Assembly (NCBI GenBank): GCA_947631195.1
Contig: CANRKK010000001.1
Span: 186,001 to 250,000, forward strand
From: an uncultured Clostridia bacterium
GTDB taxonomy: Bacteria > Bacillota > Clostridia > Christensenellales > Borkfalkiaceae
Length of the DNA: 64,000 nucleotides
Direction of reading: 5' to 3'
How positions within the stretch are numbered: the first letter of the stretch is position 1; every line of letters begins with the position of its first letter. Of the stretch, positions 1 through 8,726 are shown piece after piece. Under the pieces are notes generated by a model, which worked only from the letters and a program-made list of their open reading frames with translations, did not search any database and was not told the origin of the DNA. Position numbers and translations under genes: made by a program.

Positions 1-1046
1 CTTCTCGATACTCCGCGCATTATGTACTTGCGGAAGAATATGAACAGAATGAGAAGCGGGATGGTGACGATGACGACAGCAGCCATCTGTGCGGGCATGT
101 TGGTCGTCTGTAAAATCTCGTCATAGAATGCTTCACCGCGGAGACCGACCGTAATGAGCCTGTGCGCCACGTCGTTTGCGACAAGCTTAGGCCACATATA
201 GGCGTTCCACGCGCCCATCATCTTAAGAAGCGTGATGGAAATGAGCGTGGGCGCGGAAAGCGGAATCATTACTTTCCACAGATATTTAAGATCGCTTGTC
301 CCATCCACCTTGGCGGCAAGATACAGCTCGTTGGGAATCTGCATAAAGTTTTGCCGCAAGAGATAAATATAGAACACGCTGACGAGAGACGTAATGATCA
401 GGACTGTGTATGTATTGAGAAGGTTCCAATTGGCGACCGTAACATAGTTAGTGACCGTGAACAGCTCGCCGGGAATCATCATTGTTGCAAGAAGCAATGC
501 AAACACGATGTTCTTGCCCTTAAAATTGAGCCTTGCGAAAGCATAAGCCGAAAGAATTGTAATGACAAGAGAGAGTATCGTGGAGACAACTCCGACGAGG
601 ACTGTGTTGAGGAACAGTCTGCCGAGGTTGAGACCGACGCTCTGGAAGAGATCTCTTCCAAACTCCGCGCTCGTCAGGCCACATTCGGAGCAGACTGCGG
701 GCGCGATGGGATTGTAGTAAATGTGCCCGCAGTTATTGCATGTGAACGACCTGAACGCATAGGAATAGTTCGACCACTGGAATTCTTGGGGCCAGAATGT
801 AGGAACGGTGGCTTCGTACTCCGTCACCGTCTTTAAGGACGAGATAAGCATCCAATAGAATGGAAACAGGACGACAACCGCCATAATGGTTAGGAAAGCA
901 TAGAGCGCGATCTGCACCAAAATCTTCCATATCTTCTGTTTTTTGGAGATGTTTTGAATGTTGATCTCTCCGCTTGAAGTTTTAGGAGCCTTTGCCGATT
1001 CGGATTCAACGACAACAACTTCAGATTGATTCAATTCTTCCGCCAT
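1..1046 (-). CDS. Carbohydrate ABC transporter permease (MalG type), 3' end cut by window
   Basis: Inner-membrane permease of a CUT1-type sugar importer. At least 348 residues are visible from ATG at 1046; the 3' end lies outside the window. An N-terminal cytoplasmic tail of about 38 residues precedes TM1 (about 40-62). TM2 starts near residue 143, and the binding-protein-dependent permease (EAA) motif sits near 242-262 (ELYLAAKVDGTSDLKYLWK). The loop between TM1 and TM2 holds four cysteines (C103, C106, C119, C122) in a CxxCG...CxxCG arrangement typical of zinc ribbons, which is not a usual part of MalG. The gene follows the MalF-type permease by 12 bp and belongs to the same leftward operon. 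The sugar is unknown; no substrate-binding protein is visible and it may lie beyond the left edge. Fold assignment is firm, the zinc role is inference. Confidence 0.9.
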   Translation of the reverse strand, partial: MAEELNQSEVVVVESESAKAPKTSSGEINIQNISKKQKIWKILVQIALYAFLTIMAVVVLFPFYWMLISSLKTVTEYEATVPTFWPQEFQWSNYSYAFRSFTCNNCGHIYYNPIAPAVCSECGLTSAEFGRDLFQSVGLNLGRLFLNTVLVGVVSTILSLVITILSAYAFARLNFKGKNIVFALLLATMMIPGELFTVTNYVTVANWNLLNTYTVLIITSLVSVFYIYLLRQNFMQIPNELYLAAKVDGTSDLKYLWKVMIPLSAPTLISITLLKMMGAWNAYMWPKLVANDVAHRLITVGLRGEAFYDEILQTTNMPAQMAAVVIVTIPLLILFIFFRKYIMRGVSR

Positions 1047-1058
1047 AGCATCCCTCCA

Positions 1059-2552
1059 TTAGTAATGAACTTTCTTTTTGCTTACATATAGGTTTATCAT
1101 AGTGACAATAAATATGATCGCAAAGAGAATAAGCGCCGCGGCGCTTGCGCGCCCTTGATTGTTGGCAATTCTATCGTAAATATATCCGACCATGGTATTT
1201 AGCGGTTTTCCGAAGGAGCCGGGAGGGCCCATCAAATCGCCCGTACCGAAGATACCGACAACGCTGTTATATTCCTTAAATCCGCCGATAAAGCCCGTGA
1301 TGACAACGTAGGCGATCATCGGGGAAAGCATGGGCACGGTTATGCGCCAGAATATGCGCCAGCGGGATGCGCCGTCCACCTTTGCTGCGTCATAATATTG
1401 TTTATTCACGCCCTGCAATCCGCCAAGAAGGACAAGAATCTTGAAAGGCAATGCATTCCAAATAATATAGACGCAAAGCACGAACATGTTGGCGAATTTC
1501 GTCGAGGATTCGTTGACCCAGTTTACCCTCGTCCCGCCGAACGCCTCAATAATGGTATTGATAACGCCGACAGATGTAGGCTCCGTTGTCGGACTGTAGC
1601 CGATCATCTGGAACATTGCCATAAAGACCATGCCGATGGCGATGGTGTTGGTGACATAGGGCAGGAAAAATATAGTCTGGAATATGCGCCTGAGCGGCTT
1701 GATGGAATTGAGCGCTACCGCGATGATGAGCGCAAGCATAGTGGAAATGGGCACCGTGATTACCGTCAAAAGGACGGTGTTGAGAAGGCAATTCCAAAAT
1801 CCACTGTATTGAACGACATTCTTGAAATTGTTGAAATTCACAGCAAAAGGATCTGCGTTGGGATTTTTAGCAGCCAGGACGCTGTAATCCTCTAACATTG
1901 AGATCCTGAAAGTATTGATTATGGGCCAAACGGTAAAGATGGCAAGAAGGACGAGCGCGGGCAGAAGATAAACCCAACCTTTCCACTTCCCCCATGTAGT
2001 TTTCCAGAGCGCCTTTTGATTGTTGTCTGCGATCCATACGGAGTGAATGACCGTCTCACCTACCGCAACGAGCATAAAAAGGGCGCCAAACACAACGGCA
2101 AGTATAGAGAACGCGCCAGGCTGATATGTAACGCCCTGCGTCGCGCTCATTGAGCCAAGCCAAGCGATCTGTCCCACCCCCGTTGCGAGCGCCGAGAAAG
2201 AAGTTGCAATCGCGGCGATGTCAAAGGCGAGGGAATTGCGGTATTTCTTCAATACGATCCCCAAAACGCCTGCGATGACGGAGACGGAAGCAATGGCAAG
2301 CATGACCATGACGGGCGTTTTGAGCCCCTCCATCCAATCTCCGATGAGCGCACCGTAGCCCGTGAGCGTGTCGCCACCGACCATGACCACGTTCCCAATG
2401 GGAGCGAGGAAAAGCACGGCGCTTAAAAGGCACAAAATGGCAGTCGGGATCCACGCGATAAGCGCGGCATGCTTACGGAAGAAATCCGTCCGCCGGTCCT
2501 TCTTCTCCACGGGATCGTTTTGCTCTACGGTTTCATTCATTTCATCTGTCAT
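1059..2552 (-). CDS. Carbohydrate ABC transporter permease (MalF type) with N-terminal membrane extension
   Basis: Membrane subunit of the same sugar importer, 497 aa. The C-terminal 300 residues form a standard MalF/UgpA permease with the EAA loop YYDAAKVDGASRWRIFWRI (about residues 387-405). The first 170 residues add about four extra hydrophobic segments not needed in the core family, an arrangement seen in some Clostridia permeases. The start overlaps the end of the ATPase gene by 4 bp (ATGA), so the two are probably translationally coupled. The partner permease follows after 12 bp. Substrate is not predictable from sequence. Confidence 0.92.
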   Translation of the reverse strand: MTDEMNETVEQNDPVEKKDRRTDFFRKHAALIAWIPTAILCLLSAVLFLAPIGNVVMVGGDTLTGYGALIGDWMEGLKTPVMVMLAIASVSVIAGVLGIVLKKYRNSLAFDIAAIATSFSALATGVGQIAWLGSMSATQGVTYQPGAFSILAVVFGALFMLVAVGETVIHSVWIADNNQKALWKTTWGKWKGWVYLLPALVLLAIFTVWPIINTFRISMLEDYSVLAAKNPNADPFAVNFNNFKNVVQYSGFWNCLLNTVLLTVITVPISTMLALIIAVALNSIKPLRRIFQTIFFLPYVTNTIAIGMVFMAMFQMIGYSPTTEPTSVGVINTIIEAFGGTRVNWVNESSTKFANMFVLCVYIIWNALPFKILVLLGGLQGVNKQYYDAAKVDGASRWRIFWRITVPMLSPMIAYVVITGFIGGFKEYNSVVGIFGTGDLMGPPGSFGKPLNTMVGYIYDRIANNQGRASAAALILFAIIFIVTMINLYVSKKKVHY

Positions 2553-3895
2553 TCGTTCACCTCGTTATCCGTATTTTCTGCTTCGAGGGAGGGCTTCTCT
2601 ACGGCTTTATCGGCCTCAGCAGCGTTCTTCTTGAAAAGGCCCTTGACCTTAGAGAAAACGCTCTTCTTTTCTACGTAGGGTTTGTCCGCTTCCACCCTGT
2701 CATCGGCTTCCCTGGGAAGGGGGCCGTCATGAGGCGTGTAAATCTGCCCCTCTGCCTCCATTTCGGCAAGAATGGTCTCGTGCAAAGCAACTTGCTCACC
2801 GAAGTACACGCGGCTCTCCGTTTCCTTATTAAATAAATATACCTTTGCGGGTTTGAGATTGAATTTAACCGTTGCGCCCGCCGCATTGCCAAGCTCGTCC
2901 GCCGATATTATGGAACGCACAACGGGGTTGAGCGAATTTTCATTGGTGGACACTACGGAAATATCCCTGCCCATCACGTCGATGCCCGAAACGTTGCAAG
3001 TGAGTTTGCCCTCGGCACTGAGAATGAAACCTTCGGGACGGATACCGACATATACTTCCTGGTCTTCCGCTCCCGGAACGTCCAAAACGGCTTCGCCGCC
3101 GATATATAATTTTTCGCTTTCAACTTTGCCCGTAAAAACATTTATGGGGGGCGTACCGAGGAATTTTGCAACAAAGAGGTTTGCGGGATCGTCGTACACG
3201 CGCTGGGGTTTGCCCGTCTGCATAATCACGCCAAGTTTCATAACCACGATATAGTCCGAAATAGACATCGCTTCTTCCTGGTCGTGCGTTACGAAAATAG
3301 TTGTAATTTTTGTATCCTTTTGGATCCTTCTTATCTCCTCGCGGGTTTGCAGGCGCAAACGGGCGTCAAGATTAGAAAGAGGCTCGTCCAAAAGAAGAAC
3401 GCGCGGCATTTTTACGAGTGCGCGGGCAATAGCAACGCGCTGCTGCTGGCCGCCCGAAAGTTCGGAGGGCTTGCGGTTCATAAACTCCTCTATCTTTACG
3501 AGTTTTGCCGCATCGGTAGCGCGTTTGAGCATTTCTTCCTTGGAGAGCCTGTTTTCGCCCTTTAAATTTTGTAAAGGGAATAAAATATTCTGTTGTACCG
3601 TCATATGGGGATATAGGGCATAGTTTTGGAATACAAGACCTATTCCTCTGTTTTCGGGGGCGAGAGCCGTTACGTCGTCGTCACCGAAGAAAATTTTGCC
3701 GCTCGTGGGGGCCTGGAGTCCGCTGATCATAAACAGCGTGGTACTCTTGCCGCAACCCGAAGGTCCCAACAAGCCTATCAGCTTGCCATCGGGAATTTCA
3801 AGGTTAAAATCGTTTACGGCAACAACTTCTGCGTTCTGATCCTTTTTGTCGCGGCTTGGGAAAATTTTGGTAAGGTGTTGGAGTACAACTTTCAT
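2549..3895 (-). CDS. Sugar ABC transporter ATP-binding protein (MsmK/UgpC type)
   Basis: Cytoplasmic ATPase that energises the adjacent importer, 448 aa. Visible motifs are Walker [11 protein letters not shown]-loop [10 protein letters not shown], signature LSGGQQQR, Walker [13 protein letters not shown] and switch histidine [16 protein letters not shown]-like regulatory domain follows (about 250-365), then an unusual 80-residue tail rich in Glu, Lys and Ala. AGGAA precedes the ATG by 7 nt. It is the first gene of the operon seen here; ATPases of this subfamily often serve several sugar importers, but co-transcription suggests this one has a dedicated system. A 21-nt palindrome upstream may be its operator. 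Confidence 0.95.
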   Translation of the reverse strand: MKVVLQHLTKIFPSRDKKDQNAEVVAVNDFNLEIPDGKLIGLLGPSGCGKSTTLFMISGLQAPTSGKIFFGDDDVTALAPENRGIGLVFQNYALYPHMTVQQNILFPLQNLKGENRLSKEEMLKRATDAAKLVKIEEFMNRKPSELSGGQQQRVAIARALVKMPRVLLLDEPLSNLDARLRLQTREEIRRIQKDTKITTIFVTHDQEEAMSISDYIVVMKLGVIMQTGKPQRVYDDPANLFVAKFLGTPPINVFTGKVESEKLYIGGEAVLDVPGAEDQEVYVGIRPEGFILSAEGKLTCNVSGIDVMGRDISVVSTNENSLNPVVRSIISADELGNAAGATVKFNLKPAKVYLFNKETESRVYFGEQVALHETILAEMEAEGQIYTPHDGPLPREADDRVEADKPYVEKKSVFSKVKGLFKKNAAEADKAVEKPSLEAENTDNEVNE

Positions 3896-3942
3896 GCTAA
3901 TTCCTTTTCTGTCGTATTTTTATACAAGCGGGTAAAGCGTTT

Positions 3943-3963
3943 ATTTGTTGCGCCGCAACAAAT
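3943..3963. promoter_or_regulatory. 21-nt perfect palindrome, possible operator of the sugar importer operon
   Basis: ATTTGTTGCG, one central base, then its exact reverse complement, 48 bp before the ATPase start. A TATAAT box lies further upstream on the minus strand (about 4007-4012), so the palindrome would sit in the transcribed leader. The symmetry and the place before a sugar operon fit a LacI- or GntR-family operator; no regulator gene is seen in the window. It is not followed by a U-run, so a terminator is less likely. Confidence 0.4.
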
Positions 3964-4038
3964 CCCCCAAAGGGCCGACTTTGACCGTTATTGCCATTTT
4001 AATTATATTTCCGCCGCTAACCGGTAAAACAATTACCG

Positions 4039-4890
4039 CTATTGGGCGTCTTTTTCCTTTTCCTGTTGCATGAGCTTACGTTTTTCGTTCAATTCTTCCT
4101 GCGACCCAAAGATCATCTGCAACTTCATGTCGGCCGCTACGGTACCTGCAATAATGTCGTGAATAGGAGTTTTATTCCTAGTTGCAAAAAACAATACAAC
4201 GTTCAAAATGGTTATCGCGAAAAACAGAATTATCGCAAGCACGCCCAATCCACCGAACAAAAACAGAAATATAAGCAATACGGGGAACATAGTCTCTATT
4301 GCAAATTTCCCCACGAACGTCCTTGCAAAAAGCGCCAAATTGGTAATTTTTACACAGTCCGGACGCACCAAACAAATGCCAAAAATCTTTTTACCGATAG
4401 TTTGTCCGTTTTTAAAAATAAGCGGCAGAATAAACTCCAAGACCAAATAAGCAAGAAAAATTCCAACCGACACCATCATAAACAGCATTGTATAAACATA
4501 TCTGTATTGCGCGTTGACCTTTTCAACCGGCGGCAAATTTTCATATGCCGCATATGCCTCGCGCGTGGCTTCGTCCTGCCCGTTGGAATCTATAAGGGCC
4601 TGCACAACTTCGTTGAGCGAAGATTCTTTGCCGTCTTTGGTAACCGTGTATCCCCCGTTGTCATCCACCGTATAGGTAAAACCGTAGTATTCGGCCACTT
4701 TACCTATATAATCTTTACGGAAATCTTCCCACTGTGCATAATAGCTATCGGCAAGTTCCTCCGCGCGGTCGTATTGGCAGATGAGAGATATTACAAACAT
4801 AAAGCCCGTTGTCAAAACGGCAAGCAGAATTGCATCCAACAACAATGCGGAGGCTCTCTTTATAAATCCGATTTTTCTGAGCTCAAACAT
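4039..4890 (-). CDS. RDD family membrane protein
   Basis: Integral membrane protein of 283 aa with the RDD-family layout: TM1 near residues 12-38 with the RASALLLDA signature (the D of the family's Arg-Asp-Asp pattern), a long extracytoplasmic segment of about 95 residues, then TM segments near 130-155 and 200-235 and the NGQTIGKKIFGICLVR segment typical of the family. The C terminus is a charged tail (EKRKLMQQEKEKDAQ). A GGGAG site lies 8 nt before ATG. It has its own promoter and is probably monocistronic. Biochemical role of the family is mostly unknown (some members act in ion transport). Confidence 0.82.
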   Translation of the reverse strand: MFELRKIGFIKRASALLLDAILLAVLTTGFMFVISLICQYDRAEELADSYYAQWEDFRKDYIGKVAEYYGFTYTVDDNGGYTVTKDGKESSLNEVVQALIDSNGQDEATREAYAAYENLPPVEKVNAQYRYVYTMLFMMVSVGIFLAYLVLEFILPLIFKNGQTIGKKIFGICLVRPDCVKITNLALFARTFVGKFAIETMFPVLLIFLFLFGGLGVLAIILFFAITILNVVLFFATRNKTPIHDIIAGTVAADMKLQMIFGSQEELNEKRKLMQQEKEKDAQ

Positions 4891-4935
4891 TCCACAAACT
4901 CCCGTTCAAAAACGCCGCCGCATTCTGCTGACAAC

Positions 4936-4965
4936 ATTATAACACAGATTGCAACCAGAAAACAA
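4936..4965 (-). promoter_or_regulatory. Sigma-A promoter of the RDD gene
   Basis: Minus strand: TTGTTT at 4960-4965, 18-bp spacer, TATAAT at 4936-4941, about 45 nt before the ATG at 4890. Confidence 0.6.
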
Positions 4966-5025
4966 CACTTTGAATAAAAATTATACAATAAATTTATTTT
5001 ATTTTTTTAAGTTGTCCACATCGGC

Positions 5026-5637
5026 TTACAACGTAAAATCATACGTGATGTCGACCGCTGTCCCCTCGTTTGACGTGTAGGATATAATAATATTGTAAAA
5101 TGAGTCTAAAAATATAGCCTTAACCTTCATATCGGTGCAATTGATCCGGCTCCCCATAAACGCGCCGGGATCGCTTACGTCGGCTATAAAATACATATCT
5201 TCGAGCTGCACGTTTTTAAAGTATTTATCCTGAAAATCAAATCCTATACCCGAAATATTGTCGGGAATAGACACTCCGTCGTCCGTTTTTGAAACCAACA
5301 CGCCCTTTTCAAACAGGGCCTCTCCCTCGTACGTTTCGGGCACGGCGAGGCTTTCGTCAACAACCATCCCGTCTATTTTCGCAAACCGCTCCACAACGTA
5401 GTGCACATTGGCCGCGTCGCCCGCGTAAGTTATCTCGTAGACGCTCGTCAGTGACATTTCTTCGTCGAAGTCGGTCGACGGTAAATCTTCAGCAAACGTA
5501 TTCTTCACCGTAAGAACGATTTGCGAATAATCCAAATCCAACATTGCGTTAAGCGGATCAAGAGTGTTCCCCCCGCACGCGGCAAACGCAAACAGCGCGG
5601 CGCAAACCGCCGGGAGCATGATAAACCATTTTTTCAT
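5026..5637 (-). CDS. Small lipoprotein of unknown function
   Basis: 203 aa from the ATG at 5637, which has AAGGAA 9 nt upstream; a TTG at 5664 in frame is less likely. The N terminus is a lipoprotein signal (MKKWFIMLPAVCAALFAFAAC, lipobox FAAC). The mature part is acidic and beta-rich with no motif I recognise. It is the last gene of the nucleoside/DNA salvage operon, 23 bp after the secreted endonuclease, so a surface role in substrate binding or in tethering the nuclease is possible but unproved. Confidence 0.75.
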   Translation of the reverse strand: MKKWFIMLPAVCAALFAFAACGGNTLDPLNAMLDLDYSQIVLTVKNTFAEDLPSTDFDEEMSLTSVYEITYAGDAANVHYVVERFAKIDGMVVDESLAVPETYEGEALFEKGVLVSKTDDGVSIPDNISGIGFDFQDKYFKNVQLEDMYFIADVSDPGAFMGSRINCTDMKVKAIFLDSFYNIIISYTSNEGTAVDITYDFTL

Positions 5638-5660
5638 ATTTATCGAATTCCTTGTAAAAT

Positions 5661-6809
5661 TCAATTAAACAGACCGCCGAGGCTTTCCAACGCAACCTTA
5701 CTTGCCGACTCCGAATCCCTGTTGCACGAAGCCACATACGCATTATAATCGTGAATTGCTTCATAGAGAGCTATTATCTCTTGCGAAACCAAATCTTTCT
5801 CCGATCCGGTTATGGGCAGCATGGCGTTCAATGCTCTTTGCAGCGAGGCAAGCCTTTGGGCGAGAGAACCTTCGGTTACAATCCCCTCTACTGCAGCGCG
5901 GAAATCTTCTATATGGGAGTCTTCCTGCCCGCCGCCAACGGGCTCGTCCCCCCAAATCGCGTCGGCATATTCGGGATGGTCGATAAACGGATTGCGATTG
6001 CCCTGTATTTTATATACTTCTTCGTTTCTATGTTCTTCAATCTCGTCAACAGGATCCAGCGCGTTCCATCTTAAAATCATTTCTATTGCGGCCTGTTCGC
6101 TGCTTGCCAGCATTATGTGCGTAAACTTGAGCGTGCCGAAGTACTGTGAATTGCCGTTCCCGTTAGTTGTGCCAAAAACATTTTGATAGGTGTTGTAATG
6201 TGTATATACATACATTACAATTCTTGCAACGTCGCCCTTGACGTTGTCCAGCGGCTCGAATGCACCCGCCGCGGCATATCCTCCGAGCTGCGAATCGGCC
6301 CCGGACAACGTTTTTGAATAAATTTTTTGCCCGTTTACAACTTCGCCGTACCTATAACCCTCACGCCCGCTGTTCATCTTGACTTCGGTGGGACGGATAT
6401 GGTGCATATCGGCTCCGCCGCCGTCCGTACCCCAAAGCCCGTTTGAAAGAGATTTCGGCCAAACGTGCTCGCGGTTCCATCTTCCCGCGTCGCTCCCGTT
6501 CGTCGTATATTCCACTATCGTCTCGTGCGTGTAAAACTCGATTATGCTCTTTTCTCCTCCCGGTGCATAATCGGTGATGTGCGCATTGTCTCTGCAATTA
6601 TTATATGAAGTATAATACGTGTGGGTGGTTGTTATTAAATCGTGCACCTGACCCAAGAGCTCATTGCCGCCCGTTGCGGTTATGGGAGCATAGTATGCGC
6701 CGACGTCCGCAACCGCCGTCGCGGGCGATATATTGCTTACCGATGTCACGCCGACCGCCAAAATTAACGCGCCGCATGCCAAAACTATAGATTTAACCGC
6801 TCTCCGCAT
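5661..6809 (-). CDS. Secreted endonuclease I family nuclease (EndA/NucM-like)
   Basis: Extracellular, metal-dependent DNA/RNA endonuclease, 382 aa. A signal peptide (about residues 1-33, MRRAVKSIVLACGALILAVG) is followed by the beta-beta-alpha-metal nuclease core: REHVWPKS (about 112-119), ADMHHIRPTEVKMNSGR (about 132-148) with the catalytic His and metal-binding Asn, GDVARIVMY, and the late family motif NEEVYKIQGNRNPFIDHPEY. An extra helical C-terminal region (about 305-382) is not part of the core. GGGGTGA overlaps the end of tdk and serves as ribosome site. Its place in a nucleoside catabolism operon suggests that it digests external DNA for food. Confidence 0.9.
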   Translation of the reverse strand: MRRAVKSIVLACGALILAVGVTSVSNISPATAVADVGAYYAPITATGGNELLGQVHDLITTTHTYYTSYNNCRDNAHITDYAPGGEKSIIEFYTHETIVEYTTNGSDAGRWNREHVWPKSLSNGLWGTDGGGADMHHIRPTEVKMNSGREGYRYGEVVNGQKIYSKTLSGADSQLGGYAAAGAFEPLDNVKGDVARIVMYVYTHYNTYQNVFGTTNGNGNSQYFGTLKFTHIMLASSEQAAIEMILRWNALDPVDEIEEHRNEEVYKIQGNRNPFIDHPEYADAIWGDEPVGGGQEDSHIEDFRAAVEGIVTEGSLAQRLASLQRALNAMLPITGSEKDLVSQEIIALYEAIHDYNAYVASCNRDSESASKVALESLGGLFN

Positions 6810-6810
6810 A

Positions 6811-7401
6811 TCAGTTCACCCCATCCCGCTGGGCCTTTAACTTTTTAAGCCAGCACTTTCTGCACATCGCAACGTAACGGTCGTTGCCGCCGATGCAAAT
6901 TTGCGAGCCTTCGGTCACAATGTTTCCGTTATCGTCCAACCTTGCGTTCACCGTTGCCTTTGCCCCGCAGGTGCAGATAGATTTGATTTCGCTTATCGAT
7001 TCCGCAATTTCAAACAGCCGCTTGCTGCCGGGGAACAAATGCGTGGTAAAATCGGTGGCAAGCCCGAAACAGAGTACCGGAATATTGTGCTCTATCACTA
7101 TATCAGAGAGCTGGTCTACCTGCTCGGGGGTGAGAAATTGACATTCGTCAACTATAATTACGTTGCAATCGGAATACTTGTCGAGATATAACTTGTGGAT
7201 ATCCTCGTTGCCGCCCACGGTTATTGCCTCCTTCTGGAGGCCGATGCGCGATTTAACAACATTGTAGCCGTCGCGCGTATCTACCGAAGGTTTTAACAGA
7301 AGAACGCGCATATTCCGTTCTTCATAATTAAATTTTGTTATCAGCGCCTGCGCTGTTTTAGAGCAACCCATCGCGCCGAACTTAAAATACAGTTTTGCCA
7401 T
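6811..7401 (-). CDS. tdk: Thymidine kinase (type II)
   Basis: Phosphorylates thymidine (and deoxyuridine) with ATP, 196 aa as usual for the family. Motifs seen: P-loop GAMGCSKTA, Walker B-like IIVDECQFL, the zinc-binding pairs CTCGA (about 150-152) and CRKC near the C terminus. The family P-loop more often reads SGKT; the variant here keeps the Lys-Thr pair. Sits between pyrimidine-nucleoside phosphorylase (18 bp upstream) and the endonuclease (1-bp gap), so the operon can both degrade and re-phosphorylate thymidine. Confidence 0.95.
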   Translation of the reverse strand: MAKLYFKFGAMGCSKTAQALITKFNYEERNMRVLLLKPSVDTRDGYNVVKSRIGLQKEAITVGGNEDIHKLYLDKYSDCNVIIVDECQFLTPEQVDQLSDIVIEHNIPVLCFGLATDFTTHLFPGSKRLFEIAESISEIKSICTCGAKATVNARLDDNGNIVTEGSQICIGGNDRYVAMCRKCWLKKLKAQRDGVN

Positions 7402-7419
7402 TGTTTTATCTGTCGTATA

Positions 7420-8721
7420 TTACTCTATAATATCGTATATAAGCGGTTCGTCAACCGGTTTTTCTTCGCTGAGCTCCGTTGCGGCAAGCAGCCTGTTTTC
7501 CGCAACTTCAAAAGCCGCGACATTGTTTGAATATAGCGTGGCGATCTCCTCTCCTGCGGCAACATAGTCGCCGGTTTTTTTACTTAAAATAATTCCTGCG
7601 CTGAAATCTATTTTGTCGTCAACTGTATTCCTGCCCGCGCCGAGAGCAAGGCTCGCAAGGCCGTATGCCTCAGCGTCAACGCTGCGGATAAATCCGCTTT
7701 GGGGACTTTTAACAGCGTGCGAGTATGCGGATTTTGCAAATTTTTGCGTGTCGAGTATAAGCGCACCGTCGCCGCCCTGCGCCTTGACGGTTTCAACCAA
7801 TTTATCGAGCGCGCTGCCGTTTTCGATTGCCTTGCGGGCAAGCTGTTTGCACTCTTCGGGCGAACCCTTGCCTGCAAGCGAGAGCATATAACCCGCAAGA
7901 GTTATGCACACTTCCTTAAAGTCGGCGGGGCCGCGGCCGCGCAACGTTTCAACCGCCTCGATAACTTCGAGGGAGTTGCCTATGGCATAGCCCAGCGGCC
8001 TGTCCATATTTGTGATCAGCGCAACCATCTTTTTGCCCGCGCGCTTACCGATATCAACCATTATGCGGGCGAGTTCCCTGCTCTCGTCTACGGTTTTCAT
8101 AAACGAGCCGCTGCCCGTCTTTACGTCTAAAACAATGCAATCGTCGTCCGCGGCAAGTTTTTTGCCCATAATGCTTGCGGCAATCAAAGGCATGCTGTCC
8201 ACCGTTGCCGTGACGTCGCGCAATGCATAGAGTTTTTTATCCGCGGGCGCAAATTGTTTTGATTGCCCTACGATGGCCAAGCCTATTTTATTTACCTGTC
8301 CGATAAATTCGTCGTCCGAAAGAGTTGTGCGGAATCCGTTGATAGCTTCAAGTTTGTCAACCGTACCGCCGGTATGGCCGAGCCCCCTGCCGCTCATTTT
8401 TGCAACTTTGATTCCGTATGAGGCGACGATTGGCGCAACGACCAAACTTGTTTTATCGCCCACGCCGCCGGTGGAATGTTTGTCCACGCGGATTCCGTTT
8501 ATAGCCGAAAAGTCCACCTTTTCGCCCGAATCGCGCACGGCAAAGGTCAAATCGCATGTTTCGCGGTCTGTCATGCCGCGGAAATAGATCGCCATGCAAA
8601 GCGCGGAAATCTGATAGTCGGGAATACTGCCGTCTGTAACGCCGCCGATAAAGTAATTTATCTCTTCGGTGGTAAGTTCGCCGCCGTCCCGCTTCTTTTT
8701 TATAATGTCGTACATTCTCAT
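7420..8721 (-). CDS. pdp: Pyrimidine-nucleoside phosphorylase
   Basis: Cleaves thymidine, deoxyuridine or uridine with phosphate to free base plus (deoxy)ribose-1-phosphate. 433 aa from ATG at 8721 (MRMYDIIKKKRDG); an in-frame TTG five codons earlier overlaps the preceding gene and is unlikely. Family motifs: DKHSTGGVGDKTSLVVAPIVA (about 80-100), SGRGLGHTGGTVDKLE, VKTGSGSFM and the C-terminal barrel/sandwich domain. Product deoxyribose-1-phosphate is the substrate of DeoB in the same operon. Follows the 5'-nucleotidase gene by 5 bp. Confidence 0.95.
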   Translation of the reverse strand: MRMYDIIKKKRDGGELTTEEINYFIGGVTDGSIPDYQISALCMAIYFRGMTDRETCDLTFAVRDSGEKVDFSAINGIRVDKHSTGGVGDKTSLVVAPIVASYGIKVAKMSGRGLGHTGGTVDKLEAINGFRTTLSDDEFIGQVNKIGLAIVGQSKQFAPADKKLYALRDVTATVDSMPLIAASIMGKKLAADDDCIVLDVKTGSGSFMKTVDESRELARIMVDIGKRAGKKMVALITNMDRPLGYAIGNSLEVIEAVETLRGRGPADFKEVCITLAGYMLSLAGKGSPEECKQLARKAIENGSALDKLVETVKAQGGDGALILDTQKFAKSAYSHAVKSPQSGFIRSVDAEAYGLASLALGAGRNTVDDKIDFSAGIILSKKTGDYVAAGEEIATLYSNNVAAFEVAENRLLAATELSEEKPVDEPLIYDIIE

Positions 8722-8726
8722 AGTAT

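Noticed and set aside
162-836. 224-codon open frame on the plus strand
   Set aside because: It lies antisense to the partial MalG-type permease, which has a complete set of family motifs; the plus-strand frame has no ribosome site or family match.
4042-4977. 311-codon open frame on the plus strand
   Set aside because: Antisense to the RDD protein and running into its promoter; composition follows from the real gene on the minus strand.
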